From an uncultured Eisenbergiella sp. (GTDB taxonomy: Bacteria > Bacillota > Clostridia > Lachnospirales > Lachnospiraceae): a stretch of DNA of 48,548 bases. Below the pieces are notes generated by a model. That model ran no database searches. It was not told the origin of the DNA and saw only the letters and a list, made by a program, of their open reading frames with translations. The stretch spans positions 1-48,548 of the forward strand of contig CANQFM010000020.1 of the NCBI GenBank assembly GCA_947598825.1. The letters are read 5' to 3'. The translations under genes and the position numbers were made by a program. The first letter of the stretch is position 1, and each line of letters starts with the position of its first letter. Below are positions 42,201 to 48,548 of this stretch, in pieces.

Positions 42201-44937
42201 CCAGCGGATCGTAATAATAAAAGTTCACCTCAGAGACTACAATGTTGCGAAGATTATTATACCTGGTAAAGCCGATGCGCAGCTTGCTGGCGGTCACCGG
42301 TTCTCCCATCTTGATCGCATAATAGCGGGCCCCATTCGCATCCTGTTTCTGCAGGACGCGGACGTTCTTCACCCGCTCGCCCTGCGGATGCGCATCGTCA
42401 TAATAGAACACCGCAGCGCCGCTGTAGGTTCCAAGGTTTTCAGACTCCGCAAAAGTAATGTAATTCATCTTATAGGCGTTATCGAAGGTAAAGATCAACC
42501 CCTTGGACTCAGAAGGGTACTCTGCGCCGTCGTCCCAGTCCATCATCTGATAATAGGAGGAATAATCATTATCCGCCGCCCCCAGAGCGCTCACGTTACT
42601 GCCTGCATCCAGGCTGCCGCCAACCATCTCTCCACGGCCGTGGGTCACGTTCTCGATATGCGCGCTGAGCTTCCCTTCCCCATTGGAGGTATTGATCAGG
42701 TTGCGCTTTGGCATCTGAGCGGGCGTTACCGAAACAGTCTTTGCCTCTGAATATATGGAAGGATCGCTTTCGCCCAGAACGTTGGCGCCCGTCACATAGA
42801 CCACATAGACCGTAACGTCTTCAAGCCCTGTGATCTCATAACTGTTTTTCTCAATGCCTGTGACCTTCTGGAAGGAAGCGTCCCCGTCTTTCTTATAATA
42901 TACATTATAGGAATCCGTATCCTTCATGTCCTTCCAGGACAGCCGTACACAGCGGTATCCGCCTACCGCTTTCAGATTGTCGGGCGGAGCAGGACGGTCG
43001 GAAACCTCCGGCCTGACCTCCTGCCTCTCGGAATAACCGCTTACCCAAGCCCCATTGACGGATTGGACATATACCTCGTAAAGCTCCCCGTTTACCAGCT
43101 TCTCATTGCAGAAAGATTTCACCTCCAGGGTGTTGGTCATAGTCTTGACCACCTGTTCCTGGCCGCCGTAAACGATCTTCACTTCATAGCCGGTCACATT
43201 TCTGGCCGGATCCCATGTCACAGTGAAGGATTTGTCCGCCGGCGCGATCCGGATATTCTTGGGAATATCCATCTCCGGTTCCGGAATCCGCTTCTCCATA
43301 TCATTTAAAAATTCGACCCTGGAGATCTCTGCGAGATTGCTGCCGTCGGAAGTTTCCGTAATGCGCAGCGTGATCTTCTTGACAGCGATCTGTCCGCCAA
43401 GATCAATGACCAGAGAATCTTGACCGCCTGCGTCCCCCGGCTGGGTCAGAGAGGAAAACATGGAAAAAGCCAGGATCGCAGCCACTCTGGAAAACGCTTT
43501 CACACTCTCCTGTCGGCACACTTCTCCATCCCGGATCTCAAAACCAAGGGTATCGCCGTCCTGCGTCTCCACATAAACGGTCCCGTTCACGATGGCGGCG
43601 GAACCCATGCCGATGGAAATCTGTTCCACGTTTACGCCCGTTTCCTGCTCCCCATCGTCTGCCTTGACCAGATTAAAGCCGATTTCTACCGGATGCTCCT
43701 CGGAGATCACGCTGCCGTCCTTCGGCGACAGCACCACGGATCCCTCTTCCCGAAGAAGTCCCTCCACATTGCCGCTCTCCAGAACCGTACTGTCTTCGTT
43801 TACGTTCACCTTAACCGCCTCGGGGGCCACACGGCTCAAGATCACCGCTTCCAGATCCGTGCCGTCGTGCAGCCGCGCGTAACTGTTGACAAAATACTGC
43901 AGATCTACCAGATCCGTCTGGCCGCTGCCATCCAGATCCGTATAGTGGCCGTTCTCCCCACTGTCGATCGCATCTATGATCGCGCCCGGATCCTTCTGCC
44001 CGTCCAGGACGCCATCCCCGTCCGCATCCCCGATGAGCATTGCGCCGGGATGTACCTGGCCGCTCTGATAGCCGTTTTCCAGCTCGAGGAACCCTGTATA
44101 CACTTCTACCGTCTTAATATCCCGGTCTACCGTAATCTGCTGCTTATAATTTGCAAAACCGTCCGCTTCGATGAGCAGGTCATAATTCCCCGCCTCCAGT
44201 CCGTCAAAAGAAACCAACATCTGATCCGTACCAGAGGAAAGGCTGATCCCCCGCCGGGATCCTACCACGTCGTCTCCCCGGGACAGACTTACATCCACAT
44301 GCAGCTCCCGCTCTATCCGAAGGGCATTCTTCAAAACGACTTCGACTCCGCCTCGGGTATCCGCAGGGGCCGTCTGATCGTTCCAATGGGAGAGGGCAAG
44401 TCCCGTCAGTCTCACGCCCTCCTGCTCCGTCTCAGTTTCGGTCTCGGTTTCGGTCTCAGTTTCCGTTTCCGTCTCGGTTTCCGTTTCCGTCTCAATTACC
44501 GTTTCGATCTCCGTCTCGGTTTCAGTCTCTGTTTCCGTTTCGCTCTCTGCCTTCGTCTGCGTTTCCGTTCCGATCTCGGTCCTCGTCTGTGTCTCCGTTT
44601 CCGTTCCGGTCTCGGTTTTCGCTTCTGTCTCCGCTTCCGTTTCGGTCTCTGTCCCCGTCTGCGTCTCCGCCCCGGAGCCAGTCTCTATCGCGTTCTGAGG
44701 CTCCGTCATACCCGTCGTATCCTCCAGTGTCCACTCTGAAGAACCCGATGCCTCCTCATCCGTCTGCGTCGGTTCCGTTTCTATTACAGACATAACGTCT
44801 GTTTCCGTCATCGTCTCTTCCGTTGTCTCTTCCAATGACACAGCGGTATTGGCAGGATCGGCCTCCGCCGCCTGCAGAGGCATCACATTCGTCATGATCA
44901 GACAAACTGACAACAGCCAGGCTATTCTGCGCTTCAT
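39286..44937 (-). CDS. Secreted M60-family metallopeptidase with dockerin-like, Fn3 and carbohydrate-binding-like modules
   Basis: This is a 1,883-residue exported protein. It opens with a signal peptide (RIAWLLSVCLIMTNVMPLQA) and a Thr/Glu tandem region (about 83-172). A dockerin-like module follows (about 298-345) with DADGDGVLDGQKD and DLDGSGQTDLVD calcium loops. A CBM-like region, two fibronectin III domains (about 560-735) and a discoidin-like region come next. The M60 (PF13402-like) catalytic unit holds HEIGH near 1286, after WQPLGVSAAAGEQLVIYVG. C-terminal Fn3/discoidin-like domains complete it. M60 enzymes cut mucin-type glycoproteins. There is no LPxTG or membrane anchor, so attachment may come from the dockerin partner next door. 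The ATG at 44937 has AAGGAG upstream. Confidence 0.88.
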   Translation of the reverse strand: MKRRIAWLLSVCLIMTNVMPLQAAEADPANTAVSLEETTEETMTETDVMSVIETEPTQTDEEASGSSEWTLEDTTGMTEPQNAIETGSGAETQTGTETETEAETEAKTETGTETETQTRTEIGTETQTKAESETETETETETEIETVIETETETETETETETETETETETEQEGVRLTGLALSHWNDQTAPADTRGGVEVVLKNALRIERELHVDVSLSRGDDVVGSRRGISLSSGTDQMLVSFDGLEAGNYDLLIEADGFANYKQQITVDRDIKTVEVYTGFLELENGYQSGQVHPGAMLIGDADGDGVLDGQKDPGAIIDAIDSGENGHYTDLDGSGQTDLVDLQYFVNSYARLHDGTDLEAVILSRVAPEAVKVNVNEDSTVLESGNVEGLLREEGSVVLSPKDGSVISEEHPVEIGFNLVKADDGEQETGVNVEQISIGMGSAAIVNGTVYVETQDGDTLGFEIRDGEVCRQESVKAFSRVAAILAFSMFSSLTQPGDAGGQDSLVIDLGGQIAVKKITLRITETSDGSNLAEISRVEFLNDMEKRIPEPEMDIPKNIRIAPADKSFTVTWDPARNVTGYEVKIVYGGQEQVVKTMTNTLEVKSFCNEKLVNGELYEVYVQSVNGAWVSGYSERQEVRPEVSDRPAPPDNLKAVGGYRCVRLSWKDMKDTDSYNVYYKKDGDASFQKVTGIEKNSYEITGLEDVTVYVVYVTGANVLGESDPSIYSEAKTVSVTPAQMPKRNLINTSNGEGKLSAHIENVTHGRGEMVGGSLDAGSNVSALGAADNDYSSYYQMMDWDDGAEYPSESKGLIFTFDNAYKMNYITFAESENLGTYSGAAVFYYDDAHPQGERVKNVRVLQKQDANGARYYAIKMGEPVTASKLRIGFTRYNNLRNIVVSEVNFYYYDPLEGDILALFADDLYTTLKDDVTEETIDALQKRLDTVDEKTGEYHPERAALQKELDNARELLRTGYSSVIQIEPGITAAKDGHLGFGGLNSWQPLGVSAAAGEQLVIYVGHNTQKTGETARLKLIATQHHAESSAFAVEVATLKVGRNEITIPAIQSLAVEGGGSLYVQYTGNNADDRYAVRLSGGTHIPMLNLYHITDAAQRSERILSYVKDLEEHTAQLEELHGKYHEGGEAPESVRRPYDKKNCILDATDIMLDQMMYSVSGQQILAGLGSGSAEEKAQKLDQSLQAMEQMMTLFYQHKGLSNDESAPASDRLPAQHLNIRYMRMFAGAFMYASGNHIGIEYNEVAGLSGGAPIVSDEQGRYISGNLFGWGISHEIGHDINQSAYAIAEITNNYFALLSSAKDNNESIRFSYPDVYEKVTSNTVGRAGNVFTQLAMYWQLHLAYDRDYNYKTYDSYEEQKASLFFARVDSYARDVSRAPGDLKLEGDVDQKFMRLACAAAQKDLMEFFIRWGMVPDAGTKRYAAQFPKEERALYYLTDDARAYEIEHGVSASIEGRDVVTASSGVTVSQSVPNEVTVSVGSSVDPDVLLGYEIIRYQYVDGKRTGQVVGFTVDNSFVDHVSTINNRVMDYEVRAVDKFGYYSNAMQVGTVRISHDGSHDKSAWTLKTNLSSDADTVPEAQESDPCEPVKEPAVTMVIDNDYSKTYTGTTSAEDAVILLQFNQVLETCGLKYTVKYGTPIGAYAVEVSVDGSTWTTVKTGIFDRSAESQTIYFENENKDPWVCTYDAAYLRIKALGQSSISVTELDVLGPTGDSIAFGTMPDSTTGAVGILGETYVYEAQTGKSIPQGSLIFTGSYKGNPATNVVVLYDEQGNIVGGTDEEGYLQAEQIILAKVPEHGELGEVSDGIWIYWIAPDAQGQIPVISGKVRAQLYRVDDALTNAGQRLVSDTMPLTIPAVLDTITIKGNADAER
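44427..44690. repeat. Thr/Glu low-complexity tandem tract in the M60 gene
   Basis: Six-base units of the type gtctcg/gtttcg encode an almost pure Thr-Glu alternation after the signal peptide. It should be a rigid, highly acidic and probably O-glycosylatable spacer. Because the unit is two codons, slippage changes length without breaking the frame. Confidence 0.85.
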
Positions 44938-45003
44938 ATGTAATCTCCTTATCCGGCAAAACCTTTCGGACACCCCAGGATGCCAGCTTTTTCTTTGTTT
45001 TAC

Positions 45004-45032
45004 ATAATATCATGCTTTATGGAAAATCACAA
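45004..45032 (-). promoter_or_regulatory. Promoter of the M60-cohesin-like-LCP operon
   Basis: On the minus strand TTGTGA (45027-45032) and TATTAT (45004-45009) are 17 bases apart, about 65 bases before the M60 ATG at 44937. The surrounding 45033-45096 is strikingly AT-rich and could hold an activator site; no clear dyad was found. Confidence 0.5.
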
Positions 45033-45096
45033 GCCCAAAAAGCTAATTAATTTTAAATATATAACTGAATATTTAACTTTTTATTTTTCTTACCTG

Positions 45097-46035
45097 TTAA
45101 CCACAACCCGTCCCGAGCTTTTTATAATACGTTCGGATGCGGTCTGTCAGAAGAACCGATAACATATTTCCGCAGGAAAAAGTCCTCTGCAGGTCTTCGC
45201 AGATCCCCTGCTGCCTCTTGCCGCTTTCCCGGGTACAGATCCAGGACAAAGTGCTGCACAGGCCGGCGTACTGGTCTTCTGTCATCCCCAGATCTTTGTA
45301 ATCATACGCTGTATCCCCTTCAAAGGCCGCATCCAGCATCCGGCAAAGCTCCCAGCTATCCCTGGATTCATCCGACAACAGCCTGTAGAGCATGTTCAAA
45401 CTGTAAAACGGCCCCATATATGCGTCCATGCGATTCCGCAGGATCTGACTGTCCAGATATTTATCAAAAAATTCATCATAAACAAAAGGATCGTCTGAAA
45501 GAATCAGTTCCCGTACCGCCCGAAACATCCGATCCAGTAGCGGCAGTTGCTCTGCGTCAATCCGGAAGATATCCCCATGTAAAAAATTGATGAAATAATT
45601 CTCCAGGATCAGATCCAGGTTCCCGTCATTTTGCTTAAGCAGCTCCTCCGCGCACTGTTCAATGGCCCTGCGGTTTTCTGCCCGCTTTTCGGCGCTGCCC
45701 GGAAACGCCGTCGTCACCGCCCGCTCCCTGTCCGCTCCGGCCTCGCGCTTCTTCCGGCGCAGATACGCCACCGCCGTCTCGGTGAGCCCATAGTATTTGA
45801 AACGTCCCTGAGCCTCGCTCCTCATCAGTTCCGGCTGAAAGGATCTGAAATTCTGACAGATATTCCAGAGGGACGTAGGCGTGCTGCCTATGGCCGCCGC
45901 CAGTTCCTTGTGGGAAATGCGCCCCCTCTCATATATCTTCTCCAGCACTTCACGCCGCTGCCGCGTCATAAAGCTGTCAATCCGGGCAGTCAGTTCATCT
46001 TCTGGTGCGTCATATTTCATTTTTTCGTTCAGCAT
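45097..46035 (-). CDS. Winged-helix regulator-like protein, unknown
   Basis: This is a 312-residue cytoplasmic protein. The N terminus holds a winged HTH (about 18-90; RREVLEKIYERGRISHKELAAAIGSTPTSLWNI, then GRFKYYGLTETAVAYLR), like MarR/ArsR-type readers. The remaining 220 residues are helical (FINFLHGDIFRIDAEQLPLL, YRLLSDESRDSWELCRML) and unfamiliar; they may form a ligand or dimer domain. The ATG at 46035 has GAGGA upstream, with its own TTGATA-TATGAT promoter. It sits upstream of, and on the same strand as, the M60 operon, 65-160 bases from its promoter, so it could regulate that operon. Confidence 0.7.
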   Translation of the reverse strand: MLNEKMKYDAPEDELTARIDSFMTRQRREVLEKIYERGRISHKELAAAIGSTPTSLWNICQNFRSFQPELMRSEAQGRFKYYGLTETAVAYLRRKKREAGADRERAVTTAFPGSAEKRAENRRAIEQCAEELLKQNDGNLDLILENYFINFLHGDIFRIDAEQLPLLDRMFRAVRELILSDDPFVYDEFFDKYLDSQILRNRMDAYMGPFYSLNMLYRLLSDESRDSWELCRMLDAAFEGDTAYDYKDLGMTEDQYAGLCSTLSWICTRESGKRQQGICEDLQRTFSCGNMLSVLLTDRIRTYYKKLGTGCG

Positions 46036-46073
46036 AGCGGTTTCCTCATAAAATATCCCACGATCACGCTATT

Positions 46074-46102
46074 ATCATATCACTAAATTTTTCCTTTATC
46101 AA
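46074..46102 (-). promoter_or_regulatory. Promoter of the winged-helix gene
   Basis: On the minus strand TTGATA (46097-46102), 17 bases and TATGAT (46074-46079) stand about 40 bases before the ATG at 46035. Confidence 0.6.
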
Positions 46103-46170
46103 TACATTTATTCACTTTAATGAACTTTTTCGACAATAGGTCGGTTCACCGCCGCGGGCAATTCTTTTCG

Positions 46171-46200
46171 AAAAAAACACCCCCCGGCTGCCGGAGGGTG
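46171..46200 (-). terminator. Terminator of the tandem-peptidase operon
   Basis: On the minus strand CACCC and GGGTG with inner CCGGC/GCCGG form a GC-rich stem (46178-46200) followed by seven T (plus A run 46171-46177). It lies about 110 bases beyond the small-protein stop at 46308. The stretch 46201-46307 contains no feature I can support. Confidence 0.75.
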
Positions 46201-46307
46201 AAAATTTTCTGTTCGATCATCATAAACATCATAACAGAGGGCGCAGATGCGGCCAACGCGTTACCAGATCCAGGAAATCTTTCCGGCGGCTGTCTCTGCT
46301 CCATATA

Positions 46308-46670
46308 TCAACCGTAAGAAACGAGTTTCAGGTAGTTATTCAGCGTCGTTCCGCTGATCTCATACACAGCCTGTTCTGCGGTCGTCTTGTCGAAAACATA
46401 CTGCTCGATGGAGGGATTGCTGTATCCTGCCGCCACATAAACATGGAGCCGAACCTGCGCGCCGTCGGGGATATTGGAATCTTTGGCAAGGTCGACGGAA
46501 CGCTCGCCATATTGCAGAATATCCCTGTAGCCTGCGGAATACCAACTCTTCCACTCGCCGGAATAGCTGACATTTCCCTCTCCGTCCGTGTGGCGCTCTT
46601 TATATTCGATCACGATCTGTGCGACAAACGCGCCGTCATTCTGAAGCTTGAAATATCGTACTTTATTCAT
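46308..46670 (-). CDS. Small beta-rich protein of the tandem-peptidase operon, unknown
   Basis: This is a 120-residue soluble protein I do not recognise. It has no signal peptide or span. Short amphipathic strands (VRYFKLQNDGAFVAQIVIEY, SWYSAGYRDILQYGERSVDL, QVRLHVYVAAGYSNPSIEQY) suggest a beta-sandwich like those of small aegerolysin- or pore-forming-type proteins, but this is only resemblance. GGAGG lies seven bases before the ATG. It follows the first trypsin-like gene by 11 bases and is last before a terminator, so it is probably a partner, substrate, inhibitor or immunity factor of those peptidases. Confidence 0.65.
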   Translation of the reverse strand: MNKVRYFKLQNDGAFVAQIVIEYKERHTDGEGNVSYSGEWKSWYSAGYRDILQYGERSVDLAKDSNIPDGAQVRLHVYVAAGYSNPSIEQYVFDKTTAEQAVYEISGTTLNNYLKLVSYG

Positions 46671-46681
46671 CCTCTTCCCTC

Positions 46682-47515
46682 CTACATCAAAGTCAGCGCA
46701 TACTGATACAATTTTTCAAAATCTTCATTGAACTGCGGGGAACCCGAATACATGATCTCTTCTCCCGATTTCACGATATATGCATTCAAGCCGACGGCCG
46801 TTAACCCGTCTTCCAAAACCCAGGCGCCGCCGGAGGAGCCTGGCCCCATTTTGCTTCCCATCATGATCCAATGGCCCTCCTGGCCAGTCCTGGTGGATAT
46901 CGGGCCTTTCGCAAACATCATCTGATCCCCGTCGAAATAGCTCACAGGATAGCCCATCGACACAACCGTTTTCCCAACCATATCCGGCGAGACGGAGTAA
47001 CGGAGCGGTTCCGCAAAGTCTGAGTTTTTGTCCAGGATCGCGATTGCAAAATCAAACTTATAATCTTTCACAAGATACCAGTTTTCTTTCAGCGCAACCG
47101 TCTTTATGGAAAAGTCCTCCGACGACTCTTCCCCTGTATAGCACTGTTCAAACACGAAATTTTCCCCGACATTTCCCGTCTTGTTATTCTGGATGCAATG
47201 CGCCGCCGTAAGGAGCATGTTCCGGTGCATAAAAATATTCGCGCTGGCGACGTAATCCACGTTATCCATGGTAAAGAACAGCTTCCCGCCTGCGGTAAAA
47301 GGCATTTTGGCCAAATCCGCCTGCTTTGGATCCGTTGCAGGTTCCTCGTTTGCCGCCTCCGGCATCCGGGGCGCGGCAGTCACGATCCCCATAGGGGCGG
47401 GAACTGCGGCTTTCTTTCTCTCAGGCGTCCAGTATTGCCTGATATCATGGGGCGATCTGTTCATGCTGACCGGCTGCATGGACATAAATCTGCCGGCCTT
47501 TGGATTTTCTTGCAT
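46682..47515 (-). CDS. Trypsin-fold serine peptidase, leader type A
   Basis: This is a 277-residue S1-family peptidase. The catalytic triad is visible: His in LLTAAHCIQ, Asp in KFDFAIAILD and Ser in GPGSSGGAW. The residue before the active Ser is Ser rather than the Asp of trypsin, and no partner for the AAHC cysteine is evident, closer to V8-type glutamyl endopeptidases. There is no signal peptide. Instead an N-terminal region of about 75 residues contains DIRQYWTPERKKAAVPA and TDPKQADL, shared with the neighbouring paralogue. GGAGG lies eight bases before the ATG at 47515. Confidence 0.85.
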   Translation of the reverse strand: MQENPKAGRFMSMQPVSMNRSPHDIRQYWTPERKKAAVPAPMGIVTAAPRMPEAANEEPATDPKQADLAKMPFTAGGKLFFTMDNVDYVASANIFMHRNMLLTAAHCIQNNKTGNVGENFVFEQCYTGEESSEDFSIKTVALKENWYLVKDYKFDFAIAILDKNSDFAEPLRYSVSPDMVGKTVVSMGYPVSYFDGDQMMFAKGPISTRTGQEGHWIMMGSKMGPGSSGGAWVLEDGLTAVGLNAYIVKSGEEIMYSGSPQFNEDFEKLYQYALTLM

Positions 47516-47528
47516 AGAGAGTTCCTCC

Positions 47529-48368
47529 TTACAGTAAAGTCAGTACATATTGATACAATTTGTCAAATTCGGCGTCAAATTTGGGGGATCCCATATAAAC
47601 GCCTCCCTTGGCAGTTTTGGTTCCATACGAATTGAGCCCGATGGCCGTCTCTCCATCCTCCAAAACCCATGCGCCGCCGGAAGCGCCGTTTGATAGCTTA
47701 CCGCCCACAATGGTCCAATTGTCAACTCTCTCCGTTACCATTCCATTAATAAACATCATTTGCGCGCCATCAAAATAATTGACGGGATATCCCATAGCCG
47801 TTACCTGTTTCCCCAGCGCATTCTGCGTAGAATACTTTAACGGCGCTGCGACTGTGGAGTTCTGATTTAAGACCGCTATGGCGTAATCCCATTTGTTGTC
47901 TTTTTCGTTATACCAGTTTTCCTTCAGCGCCACAGTCTTAAAGGTAAAATCCTCCGTCGAAAGTTCGCCCGTATAGCAGCGTTCAAACACAAAATTTTCG
48001 GCCAGATGGCCCGTTATATCGTCCTGAATACAGTGGGCTGCCGTCAGCAGCAAATTGTTCCTCATGAACACGTTTCCGCTCCCCACATAGTCGACGTTAT
48101 CCAAAGTGAAAAACAATTTTCCCCCGGTGATAAACGGCATCCGGCTCAGATCCGCCTGCTTTGGATCGGTCGTCGGTGCGGCATTTGCATCCTCCGGCGA
48201 GGGAATCGGACCGATTTCCGGAAAACCGACGCCCGTTCTGAACATCCGGGCGGGAACCGCTGCCTTCTTCCTCTCAGGCGTCCAGTATTGCCTGATATCA
48301 AAGGGCGATTTGTCCGGATCCCCCAGTTGAAATGCCGTAAATAAGCCCTTGTTTGAGGTATTCTTCAT
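47529..48368 (-). CDS. Trypsin-fold serine peptidase, tandem paralogue
   Basis: This is a 279-residue paralogue of the peptidase at 46682, with the triad in LLTAAHCIQD, KWDYAIAVLN and SNGASGGAW. Both copies share DIRQYWTPERKKAAVPA, TDPKQADL, GGKLFFT-DNVDYV and the C-terminal FEKLYQYALTLM-type ending, so they arose by tandem duplication. The chosen ATG (48368) has GGAGG 11 bases upstream; a GTG at 48413 has no such site. There is no signal peptide. It is the first gene of the operon in the window; upstream 48414-48548 holds only a small inverted repeat GTTTC/GAAAC (48492-48506) and a weak promoter-like TTGGTT-TAATAA. Confidence 0.85.
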   Translation of the reverse strand: MKNTSNKGLFTAFQLGDPDKSPFDIRQYWTPERKKAAVPARMFRTGVGFPEIGPIPSPEDANAAPTTDPKQADLSRMPFITGGKLFFTLDNVDYVGSGNVFMRNNLLLTAAHCIQDDITGHLAENFVFERCYTGELSTEDFTFKTVALKENWYNEKDNKWDYAIAVLNQNSTVAAPLKYSTQNALGKQVTAMGYPVNYFDGAQMMFINGMVTERVDNWTIVGGKLSNGASGGAWVLEDGETAIGLNSYGTKTAKGGVYMGSPKFDAEFDKLYQYVLTLL

Positions 48369-48548
48369 GACGACGGCTTCCTCCTTTCTTAGACCCTTGC
48401 CTTCGATCTTCACAAACTTCTGTCGAACTGTTTTTCGCTCTTAAACACGGGATGCATTTTGAGTACCTGTATGCGGCGTTTTATTACACCAGTTTCGATT
48501 TGAAACCAATCGATTAATGTTTGTTTGATATAGAATTTACACGTCTCC

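Noticed and set aside
39373-44739. Very long plus-strand open frames (392, 532 and 439 codons) opposite the M60 gene
   Set aside because: They mirror the minus-strand gene in GC-rich codons, show no protein-like motifs and have no ribosome sites; the minus strand has a signal peptide and known domains.
48481-48509. Weak promoter TTGGTT-17-TAATAA upstream of the peptidase operon
   Set aside because: Too few consensus matches to list as a feature, though an inverted repeat GTTTC/GAAAC overlaps it.

Overview
The window looks like chromosome from an anaerobic, spore-forming Clostridia member, most like a Lachnospiraceae gut bacterium. This rests on the gene set: a T-box-controlled pheST operon, a SpoIID-type protein, a DarA/PII-like c-di-AMP receptor, a MetH without the reactivation domain, and a dockerin-bearing M60 peptidase. 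Most of it is GC-rich with strong AGGAGG ribosome binding sites. One AT-richer gene (6100-7554) with its own consensus promoter looks acquired. No tRNA, rRNA, CRISPR array, transposase or phage gene was found.

Layout. (1) 1-5.7 kb: an ABC-class ATPase; leuCD, transcribed divergently from a LysR regulator with an operator-like dyad between them; then a divergent lgt, preceded by a four-hairpin element. (2) 5.9-7.6 kb: an AlbA_2/ATP-binding regulator-like gene. (3) 7.6-11.3 kb: a BlaI-M56 (BlaR1-like) pair with a double-dyad operator, and a small membrane protein. (4) 11.4-15.7 kb: branched-chain amino-acid genes ilvB, two ilvN/H paralogues and ilvC, and a coiled-coil membrane protein. (5) 15.8-19.4 kb: metH, a lipoprotein on the opposite strand, and darA. 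(6) 19.5-26.5 kb: a T-box leader followed by pheS-pheT-orf-M18 aminopeptidase-queA-GNAT, nearly all overlapping or tightly spaced. (7) 26.5-30 kb: a YihY/BrkB membrane protein, a large SpoIID-domain protein and a candidate 6S RNA. (8) 30-36.8 kb: a GDP-L-fucose cassette (gmd, fcl, manC, manA) ending in a polyprenyl-phosphate sugar-phosphate transferase, with a divergent AraC regulator. (9) 36.8-46 kb: a 1,883-residue secreted M60 metallopeptidase with an internal dockerin-like module, a membrane-anchored protein with a cohesin-like module, an LCP protein, and a winged-helix regulator. (10) 46.3-48.4 kb: two tandem trypsin-fold peptidases without signal peptides and a small beta-rich protein.

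The most interesting material is in 30-48.5 kb, which reads as a cell-surface and host-interaction region. It can make a fucosylated surface glycan and secretes a mucin-type M60 peptidase. That peptidase may be held at the surface by a cohesin/dockerin-like pair encoded in adjacent genes. A separate tandem protease locus shares an unusual conserved leader (IRQYWTPERKKAAVPA). All functional statements come from reading motifs by eye; no database search was possible.
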